Positions 36,128 through 42,375 of a DNA stretch of 64,000 nucleotides are shown here, piece after piece. The notes below the pieces were generated by a model. The model was given only the letters and a program-made list of their open reading frames with translations, did not search any database and had not been told where the DNA came from. Source of the DNA: Azospirillum agricola (GTDB lineage Bacteria; Pseudomonadota; Alphaproteobacteria; Azospirillales; Azospirillaceae). Each line of letters starts with the position of its first letter. Positions within the stretch are counted from its first letter, which is position 1. A program made the translations under genes and the position numbers. Location: NCBI RefSeq assembly GCF_017876095.1, contig NZ_JAGINM010000002.1, positions 310,001 to 374,000 of the forward strand, written 5' to 3'.

Positions 36128-37147
36128 TTACCGGAACGGCGCCGAATATTGCAGGCCGCCCTTGGTCCACAGCGCGTTCAGGCCGCGCTCCAGCTTCAGC
36201 GGGGTGCCCGGACCGACGTTGCGGTCGAAGATCTCGCCGTAATTGCCGACCTTCTTGATGACGTTCAGGGCGTACTTCTCGTCCAGGCCGAGCGCCTTGC
36301 CGAGGCCCGGCGAGGTGCCGAGGAAGCGCTGGATGTCCGGGTTCTTCGAGTTGACGAACTCGTCGGCGTTCTTGGAGGTGATGCCGAACTCCTCCGCCTG
36401 GATGGTCGCGTTGACCGTCCACTTGACGATGTCGAACCACTGGTCGTCGCCGTGGCGGACGGCGGGAGCCAGCGGCTCCTTGGAGATGACCTCCGGCAGG
36501 ATGACGTGGTCGTCGGGAACCGGGGCGACGCCGGCGCGGGTGCCGGCGAGGCCCGACACGTCGGTGGTCAGCACGTCGCAGCGGCCGGCGAAGTAGGCGG
36601 CGTTCACCTCGTCGTTCGACTCGATGACGACCGGGTTGTAGCTCATGTTGTTGGCGCGGAAATAATCCGCGAGGTTCAGCTCGGTGGTGGTGCCGGACTG
36701 GACGCAGACGGTGGCGCCGTTCAGCTCCTTGGCGCTCTTCACGCCGAGCTTCTTGTTCACCATGAAGCCCTGGCCGTCATAGTAGGTGACGGGGGCGAAG
36801 TTCAGGCCGACCGAGGTGTCGCGGGTCAGCGTGACGGTGGTGTTGCGCGACAGCAGGTCGACCTCGCCCGACTGGATGGCGGGGAAACGCTGCTGGGCCG
36901 AGAGCGGGGTGAACTTGACCTTGTTCGGGTCGTTGAAGATCGCCACCGCGACGGCACGGCAGTAATCGACGTCCAGGCCGGTCCAGTTGCCGGCGCTGTC
37001 CGGGTTGCCGAAGCCCGGCAGGCCGGCGTTGACGCCGCACTGCACGAAGCCGCGCTGCTTGACGGTGTCCAGCGTGGCGGCGCCGGCACCGGCGGTAGCG
37101 GTAACAACCACGGCCGCAGCGGCGGCGGCCAGGATTCCGGATTTCAT
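36128..37147 (-). CDS. aapJ: General L-amino acid ABC transporter, substrate-binding protein
   Basis: The 339-residue protein has a Sec signal peptide (MKSGILAAAAAAVVVTATAG, cleaved near GAGAA). The solute-binding type 3 fold follows: LDTVKQRGFVQCGVNAGLPG, TGLDVDYCRAVAVAIF and EVDLLSRNTTVTLTRDTSVG. AapJ binds many L-amino acids in the periplasm. It is the first and probably most expressed gene of the operon, divergent from metC. Confidence 0.95.
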   Translation of the reverse strand: MKSGILAAAAAAVVVTATAGAGAATLDTVKQRGFVQCGVNAGLPGFGNPDSAGNWTGLDVDYCRAVAVAIFNDPNKVKFTPLSAQQRFPAIQSGEVDLLSRNTTVTLTRDTSVGLNFAPVTYYDGQGFMVNKKLGVKSAKELNGATVCVQSGTTTELNLADYFRANNMSYNPVVIESNDEVNAAYFAGRCDVLTTDVSGLAGTRAGVAPVPDDHVILPEVISKEPLAPAVRHGDDQWFDIVKWTVNATIQAEEFGITSKNADEFVNSKNPDIQRFLGTSPGLGKALGLDEKYALNVIKKVGNYGEIFDRNVGPGTPLKLERGLNALWTKGGLQYSAPFR

Positions 37148-37391
37148 GATGCTTAAGCTCCACCCTGTTCTTGCGTTATCCGCGTTTGAGCGGCGTGACG
37201 ACGCGTCCGGCCCCTGGCAACGCCGGACACCCGTCCGGATCGCGCGGCAGCCATGCGCGTGTGACAAGAGTGCATCAACTTTATCCGACTTGTCGAATCC
37301 TCTGTTCGGCTAGGAGGTTGGGGAAGAACCCAACGGCGTCCGGGACTTGGCGCCGAATCTGTGATGGCGGCGCGGGGAACGGGATGACAAG

Positions 37392-38615
37392 ATGTCCGGC
37401 CAGCCCAAAACAGCTTCCACGCGAAACGGACAGCCGATGAAGAACGCCACCACGGACACCCTCCTGGTTCACGCCGGCCGCAGCCCGCGAGACAACCACG
37501 GCATCGTCAACCCGCCGGTCTATCATTGCTCGACCGTGCTGTTCCCGACGCTCGACGCGCTGGAGGCGAGCGACCGCAACCAGCTGGAAGGCGTGCATTA
37601 CGGCCGCATGGGCACGCCGACCAGCTTCGCCTTCGAGGAATCGGTGGCCGCGCTGGAAGGCGGCTGGCGCGCCGTCCACACCGCGTCGGGCCTCGCCGCC
37701 ATCGCCACCGCGCTCAGCGCCTTCACCAAGGCCGGCGACCATGTGCTGGTCACCGACAGCGCCTATGGCCCGACGCGGCGGTTCGCCCGCGAGACGCTGA
37801 TCCCCTACGGCGTCGAGGTCGAGTTCTTCGATCCCTGCATCGGCGCCGGCATCGCGTCGCTGCTGCGCCCGAACACCAGCGTCGTCTTCCTCGAATCGCC
37901 GGGCTCGCTGACCTTCGAGATTCAGGACGTCCCGGCCATCGCCGAGGCCGCCAAGACGGTCGGCGCCACCGTGATGCTCGACAACACCTGGGCGACGCCG
38001 CTGTTCTTCCGGCCCTTCGACCATGGGGTCGACGTCTCGATCCACGCCGCGACGAAATACATGGTCGGCCACGCCGACGCGATGCTCGGCGTCATCACCT
38101 GCCGCGACGAGGCCCTGTGGACCCCGGTGAAGAAGGCGGCGACCCGCTTCGGGACCTGCGCCGGGCCGGACGACCTGTTCCTCGGCATGCGCGGCCTGCG
38201 CACCCTGTCGGTGCGCATGCGCCAGCACCAGGAGAGCGCGCTGATCCTCGCCGACTGGCTGGCATCCCGGCCGGAGGTGACGCGCGTGCTGCACCCGGCA
38301 CGCCCCGACTTCCCCGGCCACGCGCTGTGGAAGCGCGATTTCACCGGCTCCAGCGGCCTGTTCTCCATCGTCATCAACCCGGTGCCGCGCGCGGCGCTGG
38401 CCGCGATGGTCGACGATCTGGAGCTGTTCGGGATGGGCTACAGCTGGGGCGGCTTCGAGAGCCTGCTGCTGCCGACCCGGCCGGCCGCCATCCGATCGGC
38501 GACGCGCTGGACCGATCCGGGTCAGGTGCTGCGCCTGCACGCCGGGCTGGAGCATCCCGACGACCTCATCCGCGACCTCGACAACGCGTTCCGGCGCCTC
38601 AACGCCGCCCTGTGA
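37392..38615 (+). CDS. metC: Cystathionine beta-lyase
   Basis: MetC splits cystathionine to homocysteine, pyruvate and ammonia in methionine synthesis. The 407-residue PLP enzyme (Cys/Met metabolism family) has HYGRMGTPTSFAFEESVAAL, the PLP lysine in VSIHAATKYMVGHADAMLG, and GFESLLLPTRP near the C-terminus. The start at 37392 gives an N-terminal extension of 15 residues over MKNATTDTLLVHAGR at 37437, and either is possible. No SAM riboswitch was seen in the spacer to aapJ. Confidence 0.9.
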   Translation: MSGQPKTASTRNGQPMKNATTDTLLVHAGRSPRDNHGIVNPPVYHCSTVLFPTLDALEASDRNQLEGVHYGRMGTPTSFAFEESVAALEGGWRAVHTASGLAAIATALSAFTKAGDHVLVTDSAYGPTRRFARETLIPYGVEVEFFDPCIGAGIASLLRPNTSVVFLESPGSLTFEIQDVPAIAEAAKTVGATVMLDNTWATPLFFRPFDHGVDVSIHAATKYMVGHADAMLGVITCRDEALWTPVKKAATRFGTCAGPDDLFLGMRGLRTLSVRMRQHQESALILADWLASRPEVTRVLHPARPDFPGHALWKRDFTGSSGLFSIVINPVPRAALAAMVDDLELFGMGYSWGGFESLLLPTRPAAIRSATRWTDPGQVLRLHAGLEHPDDLIRDLDNAFRRLNAAL

Positions 38616-38641
38616 GGGCGGATTTTCCAGGAGATACGGGC

Positions 38642-39073
38642 ATGACGGACGCAACCGCGTTCGACGAGGTGCTGGCCGCCATCCGCTTCACGGCGGACGG
38701 CCTGGTTCCGGCCATCGCGCAGGCCGAAGGCACCGGCGAGATTCTGATGATGGCCTGGATGAACCGCGACGCGGTGATCGAAACCCTGACCACCGGCCGG
38801 GTCTGCTACTGGTCGCGCTCGCGCGGCGGGCTGTGGCGCAAGGGCGAGACGTCGGGGCAGGTTCAGCGGCTGAAGGATTTCCGCGTCGACTGCGACGGCG
38901 ACACCTTGCTTCTGATCGTCGAGCAGGACGGAGTCGCCTGCCACACCGGCCGGCGGAGCTGCTTCTACCGGGCATGGCGCGACGGCAAGCTGGAGATCAT
39001 CCAGGCGGTCGAAACCGACCCCAGCCTGCTCTATGGCCAACCTCATCACGGACACGATCACAACCATGGATGA
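38642..39073 (+). CDS. hisI: Phosphoribosyl-AMP cyclohydrolase
   Basis: HisI opens the purine ring of phosphoribosyl-AMP in histidine synthesis. The 143-residue protein has MAWMNRDAVIETLTTGRVCY, GLWRKGETSGQVQ, the metal-binding VDCDGDTLLLIVEQDGVACH and TGRRSCFYRAW, all hallmarks of the family. It is the stand-alone form without HisE. The tail GQPHHGHDHNHG is His-rich and may bind metal. GGAG precedes the ATG, 26 bases after metC. The sRNA array begins just downstream. Confidence 0.95.
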   Translation: MTDATAFDEVLAAIRFTADGLVPAIAQAEGTGEILMMAWMNRDAVIETLTTGRVCYWSRSRGGLWRKGETSGQVQRLKDFRVDCDGDTLLLIVEQDGVACHTGRRSCFYRAWRDGKLEIIQAVETDPSLLYGQPHHGHDHNHG

Positions 39074-39109
39074 CCGGACCGGCTTGCCGGCTCCCGGCAA
39101 GGCGGTCAT

Positions 39110-39123
39110 TTGATCCATGTCAT
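39110..39123 (+). promoter_or_regulatory. FNR/FixK-like box of sRNA unit 1 (degenerate)
   Basis: TTGATCCATGTCAT keeps the left half of TTGAT-N4-ATCAA and three of five bases on the right. It lies 50 bases before the conserved sRNA block, as in unit 3. TATAGA at 39144 is a candidate -10 element. Confidence 0.45.
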
Positions 39124-39157
39124 GTTGAGGTTTGGACGAAGGGTATAGACATCGCCT

Positions 39158-39220
39158 TGTCTCTAACCCTCCCTGTATACGACTGCGCCGGACATTCTCC
39201 TGGATGTCCGGCCTTTTTTT
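39158..39220 (+). ncRNA. sRNA unit 1 of a three-copy array
   Basis: A predicted transcript of about 62 bases begins just before TCTCTAACCCTCCCTGTATA. It ends with an intrinsic terminator whose stem CCGGACAT / ATGTCCGG is followed by seven T. The C/U-rich 5' block is predicted single-stranded and complements Shine-Dalgarno sequences of the GGGAGGGU type. Units 2 and 3 downstream share the 5' block almost base for base but have unrelated terminator stems, which is good evidence of selection on the 5' block. There is no open reading frame. Transcript ends are inferred from the terminator and the box-to-block distance. Confidence 0.7.
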
Positions 39221-39264
39221 GCCCATCCGGCGGATTGAAGCGGTCCAATGGATTTTGCCTTAAT

Positions 39265-39278
39265 TTGATGCAGATCAA
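39265..39278 (+). promoter_or_regulatory. FNR/FixK box of sRNA unit 2 (perfect)
   Basis: TTGATGCAGATCAA is an exact TTGAT-N4-ATCAA site. Its centre lies about 41.5 bases before the inferred transcript start, the position used by class II FNR/FixK-activated promoters. Confidence 0.7.
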
Positions 39279-39285
39279 CGAACGG

Positions 39286-39304
39286 CCTAGGCGATCCGCC
39301 TAGG
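39286..39304. promoter_or_regulatory. 19-bp palindrome over the promoter of sRNA unit 2
   Basis: CCTAGGCG-ATC-CGCCTAGG is a perfect inverted repeat between the FNR box and the transcript start, overlapping the expected -10 region. It is absent from units 1 and 3 and could be a repressor operator. Confidence 0.5.
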
Positions 39305-39312
39305 GTTCGTCC

Positions 39313-39372
39313 GTCTCTAACCCTCCCTGTATATTACTGGACCGGGGCATCCCAGGATGCCCCGGTTTTTTC
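39313..39372 (+). ncRNA. sRNA unit 2 of a three-copy array
   Basis: The conserved block TCTCTAACCCTCCCTGTATA begins at 39314. The stem ACCGGGGCATCC / GGATGCCCCGGT and six T end the unit, about 60 bases in all. The terminator stem differs in sequence from unit 1 while the 5' 20 bases are identical. The unit starts 154 bases after unit 1 and has its own perfect FNR-type box and an extra palindrome at the promoter. Confidence 0.72.
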
Positions 39373-39410
39373 TTGCGGCTTTCCGCCTGGGCGCGCAAAC
39401 GACCGGCCCG

Positions 39411-39424
39411 TTGATGTGGATCAA
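39411..39424 (+). promoter_or_regulatory. FNR/FixK box of sRNA unit 3 (perfect)
   Basis: TTGATGTGGATCAA is an exact FNR-type site 50 bases before the conserved block. TATTGG at 39447 fits a -10 element with the start near 39459. Confidence 0.7.
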
Positions 39425-39458
39425 GGTGCAAACCTTCCGTCGGGCCTATTGGTTGTCT

Positions 39459-39512
39459 TGTCTCTAACCCTCCCTGTTTAGGAGGCCCGGCAACGGCGCC
39501 TCCTATTTTTTT
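39459..39512 (+). ncRNA. sRNA unit 3 of a three-copy array
   Basis: The block TCTCTAACCCTCCCTGTTTA (one base different from units 1 and 2) begins at 39461. The stem TAGGAGGC / GCCTCCTA and seven T end the unit, giving about 54 bases. It is the shortest unit and follows unit 2 by 147 bases. The stem's own GGAGG could fold back on the CCCTCCC block, which might make this copy self-controlled. Confidence 0.7.
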
Positions 39513-39529
39513 GCCCGCGGCCGCCCATG

Positions 39530-39772
39530 TCACGGCCGATGGCGCGAGCGCGACCAGCGCAGCAGGGCGCCCAGCACCGACAGGGGGACGACGATCACCG
39601 CGCCGATCAGGATGTAGGGCAAGGCCCAGCGCCCGGCGTCGAGCGCCAGTTCGGCGATGTCGCGAACCGTTTCCCAACTGTCGGTGAGGATGCTGGCCGG
39701 ATCGATCCGCAACACCGAAAGGATGAAGCCGACGATGAAGCACAAGACCAGCGTTCTGACGATCCATCCCAA
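39530..39772 (-). CDS. DUF6460-like small membrane protein
   Basis: The 80-residue product (GWIVRTLVLCFIVGFILSVL, then DSWETVRDIAELALDAGRWA and LPYILIGAVIVVPLSVLGAL) has two membrane helices joined by an amphipathic stretch. This is the layout of DUF6460 proteins of alphaproteobacteria. The only suitable start is a TTG at 39772 with GAGGTG before it. An ATG slightly upstream is in another frame. It lies beyond the tail-cluster terminator and is probably a host gene. Confidence 0.5.
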   Translation of the reverse strand: MGWIVRTLVLCFIVGFILSVLRIDPASILTDSWETVRDIAELALDAGRWALPYILIGAVIVVPLSVLGALLRWSRSRHRP

Positions 39773-39883
39773 AACAGCACCTCGGCATCGGTCATGACGG
39801 AACCCGGCCTCCAGAATACCGGCCCCGCCGAGCCTGTGAAACGGGGAATGCCGATCCCGGTTCCGGGAACCGCCCCGCAACGC

Positions 39884-39920
39884 AAAAAGGCCCCCGGCGC
39901 CGAAGCGCCGGGGGCCTTTT
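39884..39920 (-). terminator. Intrinsic terminator at the end of the tail cluster
   Basis: On the minus strand GGCCCCCGGCGC pairs with its exact complement across a TTCG tetraloop and is followed by five T. This very stable terminator closes the lysis cassette. Confidence 0.88.
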
Positions 39921-39951
39921 CCCACCCGCCGGGTGGAAGCGAAACGAGGGA

Positions 39952-40119
39952 TCAGGCGCCGCGCTCGTTCACGAACACGGCCACGGCCCCGAACAGGGCC
40001 GCCAGCAGCGAGGCGGTCGCCTGGAATTCCGGAGCGGACAGGCCGGCGGCTCCGGCCAGGCCGGACAGGCCGGCGTAGGTCGAGGGCTGGGACAGGGCAC
40101 GGAGGATGACCTGGAACAT
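39952..40119 (-). CDS. Small hydrophobic protein, holin candidate
   Basis: The 55-residue protein (MFQVILRALSQPSTYAGLSG, then a hydrophobic helix FQATASLLAALFGAVAVFVN) has two weak or moderate membrane segments. An excellent site, AAGGAG, precedes the ATG. Its place right after the endolysin gene and before the cluster terminator suggests a holin or a lysis-timing protein. It has no recognised family and is shorter than most holins. Confidence 0.6.
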   Translation of the reverse strand: MFQVILRALSQPSTYAGLSGLAGAAGLSAPEFQATASLLAALFGAVAVFVNERGA

Positions 40120-40175
40120 GGGATTCTCCTTTCTGCGTAGTCGTTTTGCCGGGTGATCGCCGCGGCCGGCGGCCA

Positions 40176-40589
40176 TCACCCGTTGCGGATGGCACCGATG
40201 ATGCGGGCGGCGCGCCCGCCGACCTGACGGGCCCACAGGCTGTCCTCCGCCTCCAGCGCGGCGCGGGCGCAATCCCCAGTCTCCAGGGCGGCCAGCATCT
40301 TGCGGAAGCCCCGCAGGCGGTCGATGCCGAGATTGAAGCCCATGTTGGCCAAGGCGCGCCGGCGGGGCTCCGACAGCGTCCGCCACCAGGGCAGGACGCG
40401 GTCGAGATCGGCGGTGATCCGGGCGATGTCGTTGTCGAGGAAAAGCATGGCCTCCTCCCTGGCGATGCCGACATCCTCCAGGTTCCGGCCCACCCCGATG
40501 GTGAGTTTGCCGGCGGTGCAGCGGTAGGGCTTCAACCGCAGATCCTCGTCGCGGATCAAGTCCGCTTTCAGCTTGGTCATGTCGGGCAT
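40176..40589 (-). CDS. Phage-type GH24 lysozyme (endolysin)
   Basis: The 137-residue protein shows the GH24 pattern with E15 in LIRDEDLRLKPYRCTAGKLT and IGVGRNL. Catalytic Glu is followed after eight residues by C24 where T4 lysozyme has Asp, then T30 after five, the E-x8-C-x5-T variant known from some endolysins. It cleaves peptidoglycan to free the particles. It has no signal peptide or SAR helix, so it needs a holin, perhaps the small gene downstream. An imperfect hairpin covers its stop codon. Confidence 0.9.
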   Translation of the reverse strand: MPDMTKLKADLIRDEDLRLKPYRCTAGKLTIGVGRNLEDVGIAREEAMLFLDNDIARITADLDRVLPWWRTLSEPRRRALANMGFNLGIDRLRGFRKMLAALETGDCARAALEAEDSLWARQVGGRAARIIGAIRNG

Positions 40590-40639
40590 GGAAGACACCT
40601 TTGCGTTTGCGATGGGCAATCGGCGGCCGCAGATGGACG

Positions 40640-41692
40640 TCATTCCGGTTGCGCCGCGTCCGCCTGCGCGCCGTTGAACAGTTCCGCCTTGATCGACATC
40701 GAATACGCGCCGCTCTCCAGCTTGTGCTCGACGCTGGTCAGGCGCCATTCGGTGGGGATCCCCGGACGGAATCCGCCGAGAACGAGCCTCTGTTCCGCCT
40801 GGAACGCCGGGTCCCCCGGACAGGTGGCGGAGAACTCGGCCTTCTCGCGGTCCTTCCGGTTCTTCGTGGAGGCCGCGTCCGCCTTGGCGGCCCGTGGGCC
40901 GGAGGAGGCGAAACGGGCGTTCTGGTAAGGCGCCGAGCCCTTCGTCACCTCGACCATCCGGGCCGCGTCCTTGTCCCAATAGACCGTCCGCACCCCTCCC
41001 CCGCTGCCGGCCTTGCCGGTTCCGTCCTTGGCGGCCTCGCCGGCCTCCTTCCGGGCGGAGTAGCTGAAGTCCCAGCGGGACATCCGCTCCGGCCGCAGGG
41101 AAACGGCGGGCAGGGACCGGCCGGTGACGGATTTGGCCGTGCCCTTCGGAGCCAGCACCAGGAGTCCGTTCACCGGCTTGGCCACCCCGTCGTGCCGGGC
41201 CGCCAGACGGTTGAGGAAGGCCATCGGGCTTTCGTTGGTCTGATCCTCGTGCTCCACCGGCACGGCGTCCAACGCCGCCGCCACCTTGGCGCGGTAGCCA
41301 TGGGCGTCGGCGATCTCCCGCGCGATGGCCCCCAGCGTGGTGCCGTCCCAGGACCGGGACGCCGGGGAACGGAACGGGCCCGGCATGTCGGCCGCCATGG
41401 CCCCGACCTCCAGCGTGGCGGGCGGGCCGCTGTGCTTGATGCGGTCCACGGTGAAGGAACCGATGGCGACCAGCCCGCTCTCCTCGTACCCCAGCGCCAA
41501 CTCCAGCCGGGTGCCGACATCCGGCAGGGCCACATGGGCTCCGCTTCCCGGTCTGGGCCGATCGTCCAGCCGGATGGTGAGGCGATCGGATTTGGTTTCC
41601 GCCTCGTCGTGGTAGGTGATGGACAGCAGGCGGTCCCTGATGTTGGCGGTGATGTCCGCCCCGCCCGCCAACAGTCGGAAGGCTGGCCGCAT
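40640..41692 (-). CDS. Phage late control protein D-like baseplate hub
   Basis: The 350-residue protein is of the gpD/gp27-like hub family. It begins RPAFRLLAGGADITANIRDR and contains LLSITYHDEAETKSDRLTIR, LEVGAMAADMPGPFRSPASR, and later IADAHGYRAKVAAALD. The hub sits at the centre of the baseplate between spike and tube. An Ala/Lys/Gly-rich insertion in the middle (EAGEAAKDGTGKAGSGGG) is probably a loop. It follows gpX by three bases. Confidence 0.88.
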   Translation of the reverse strand: MRPAFRLLAGGADITANIRDRLLSITYHDEAETKSDRLTIRLDDRPRPGSGAHVALPDVGTRLELALGYEESGLVAIGSFTVDRIKHSGPPATLEVGAMAADMPGPFRSPASRSWDGTTLGAIAREIADAHGYRAKVAAALDAVPVEHEDQTNESPMAFLNRLAARHDGVAKPVNGLLVLAPKGTAKSVTGRSLPAVSLRPERMSRWDFSYSARKEAGEAAKDGTGKAGSGGGVRTVYWDKDAARMVEVTKGSAPYQNARFASSGPRAAKADAASTKNRKDREKAEFSATCPGDPAFQAEQRLVLGGFRPGIPTEWRLTSVEHKLESGAYSMSIKAELFNGAQADAAQPE

Positions 41693-41695
41693 CGC

Positions 41696-41905
41696 TCACC
41701 CCCAAATCCTGATCACCGCCCGCGCCGTCTCCGCGGGAGGATCCGGCAACGTGACGAGAAGCCCCGCCGGCAGCACGGCGCCCTGGTCTGCCAGGCCGGG
41801 GTTGGCGTCCAGCAGGGCTTCCACCGTGCCGGAACGGGCACCGTACCGCTTCCACGCGATGCCGTCGGCGGTGTCCCCGGCCTTGCTCACATACTGGAGC
41901 GTCAT
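41696..41905 (-). CDS. Tail protein X (gpX-like, LysM fold)
   Basis: The 69-residue protein (MTLQYVSKAGDTADGIAWKR, ending VTLPDPPAETARAVIRIWG) is a typical gpX with the LysM-like pattern in which DTADGIAWKRYG starts the fold. It works in baseplate-tail assembly. It overlaps the gpU gene by four bases. Confidence 0.88.
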   Translation of the reverse strand: MTLQYVSKAGDTADGIAWKRYGARSGTVEALLDANPGLADQGAVLPAGLLVTLPDPPAETARAVIRIWG

Positions 41906-42357
41906 GGCTGATCCTCCTCTCCGCCGGCCGGGCCGGGCGTCTCGTCCGGGACGCCGCCATCCGGCGCGTCGTCCCCGTATTCCTGGAGCTTCAAGGTGAA
42001 CTCCACCTTGCGGGGGCGTCCGTCGTCGGTGAGGACGGTGCCCGTTTCGCTGACCTCCGTGATGCACCAGAGACCCAGCACCGTGCCGGTGCCGGCCACC
42101 AGTTCCAGCGGCGTGCCCAGGGCCGCCATCTCCCGCATCCGCGGGATCTGCCCCAGGCCGCCACGGAAGGCGGTATGGATGACTCCGGTGAGTTCCACGG
42201 CCTGTAGGTCCGGACCGGTGAACTGGAGGGCCGGCAATCGGCCGATCCGGTCCTGTTTTCCCCACCGGAAGGCCTGGGAGCGCTTCATGGACTGGTAGGC
42301 GGCGGTCCCCACCTCGAAGCGGAAGTCTCCCAAACCCAACATGATGCGTTCGGCCAT
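41902..42357 (-). CDS. Tail protein U (gpU-like)
   Basis: The 151-residue protein begins MAERIMLGLGDFRFEVGTAA and contains YQSMKRSQAFRWGKQDRIGR and LQFTGPDLQAVELTGVIHTA. These are the gpU features of P2-like phages, where it completes the tail end. The last 25 residues are Gly/Pro/Asp-rich and disordered. It follows the tape-measure gene by 18 bases. Confidence 0.9.
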   Translation of the reverse strand: MAERIMLGLGDFRFEVGTAAYQSMKRSQAFRWGKQDRIGRLPALQFTGPDLQAVELTGVIHTAFRGGLGQIPRMREMAALGTPLELVAGTGTVLGLWCITEVSETGTVLTDDGRPRKVEFTLKLQEYGDDAPDGGVPDETPGPAGGEEDQP

Positions 42358-42375
42358 GCCGGTCTCCGTCAGTGA

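Noticed and set aside
37148..37391. SAM riboswitch before metC
   Set aside because: The conserved SAM-II or SAH-type pieces were not seen, and no terminator or anti-terminator pair is present.
39160..39480. CRISPR array suggested by three regular repeats
   Set aside because: The repeats are 20 bases at about 150-base spacing, each followed by a terminator. Spacers are not of uniform CRISPR length and no cas genes are present.
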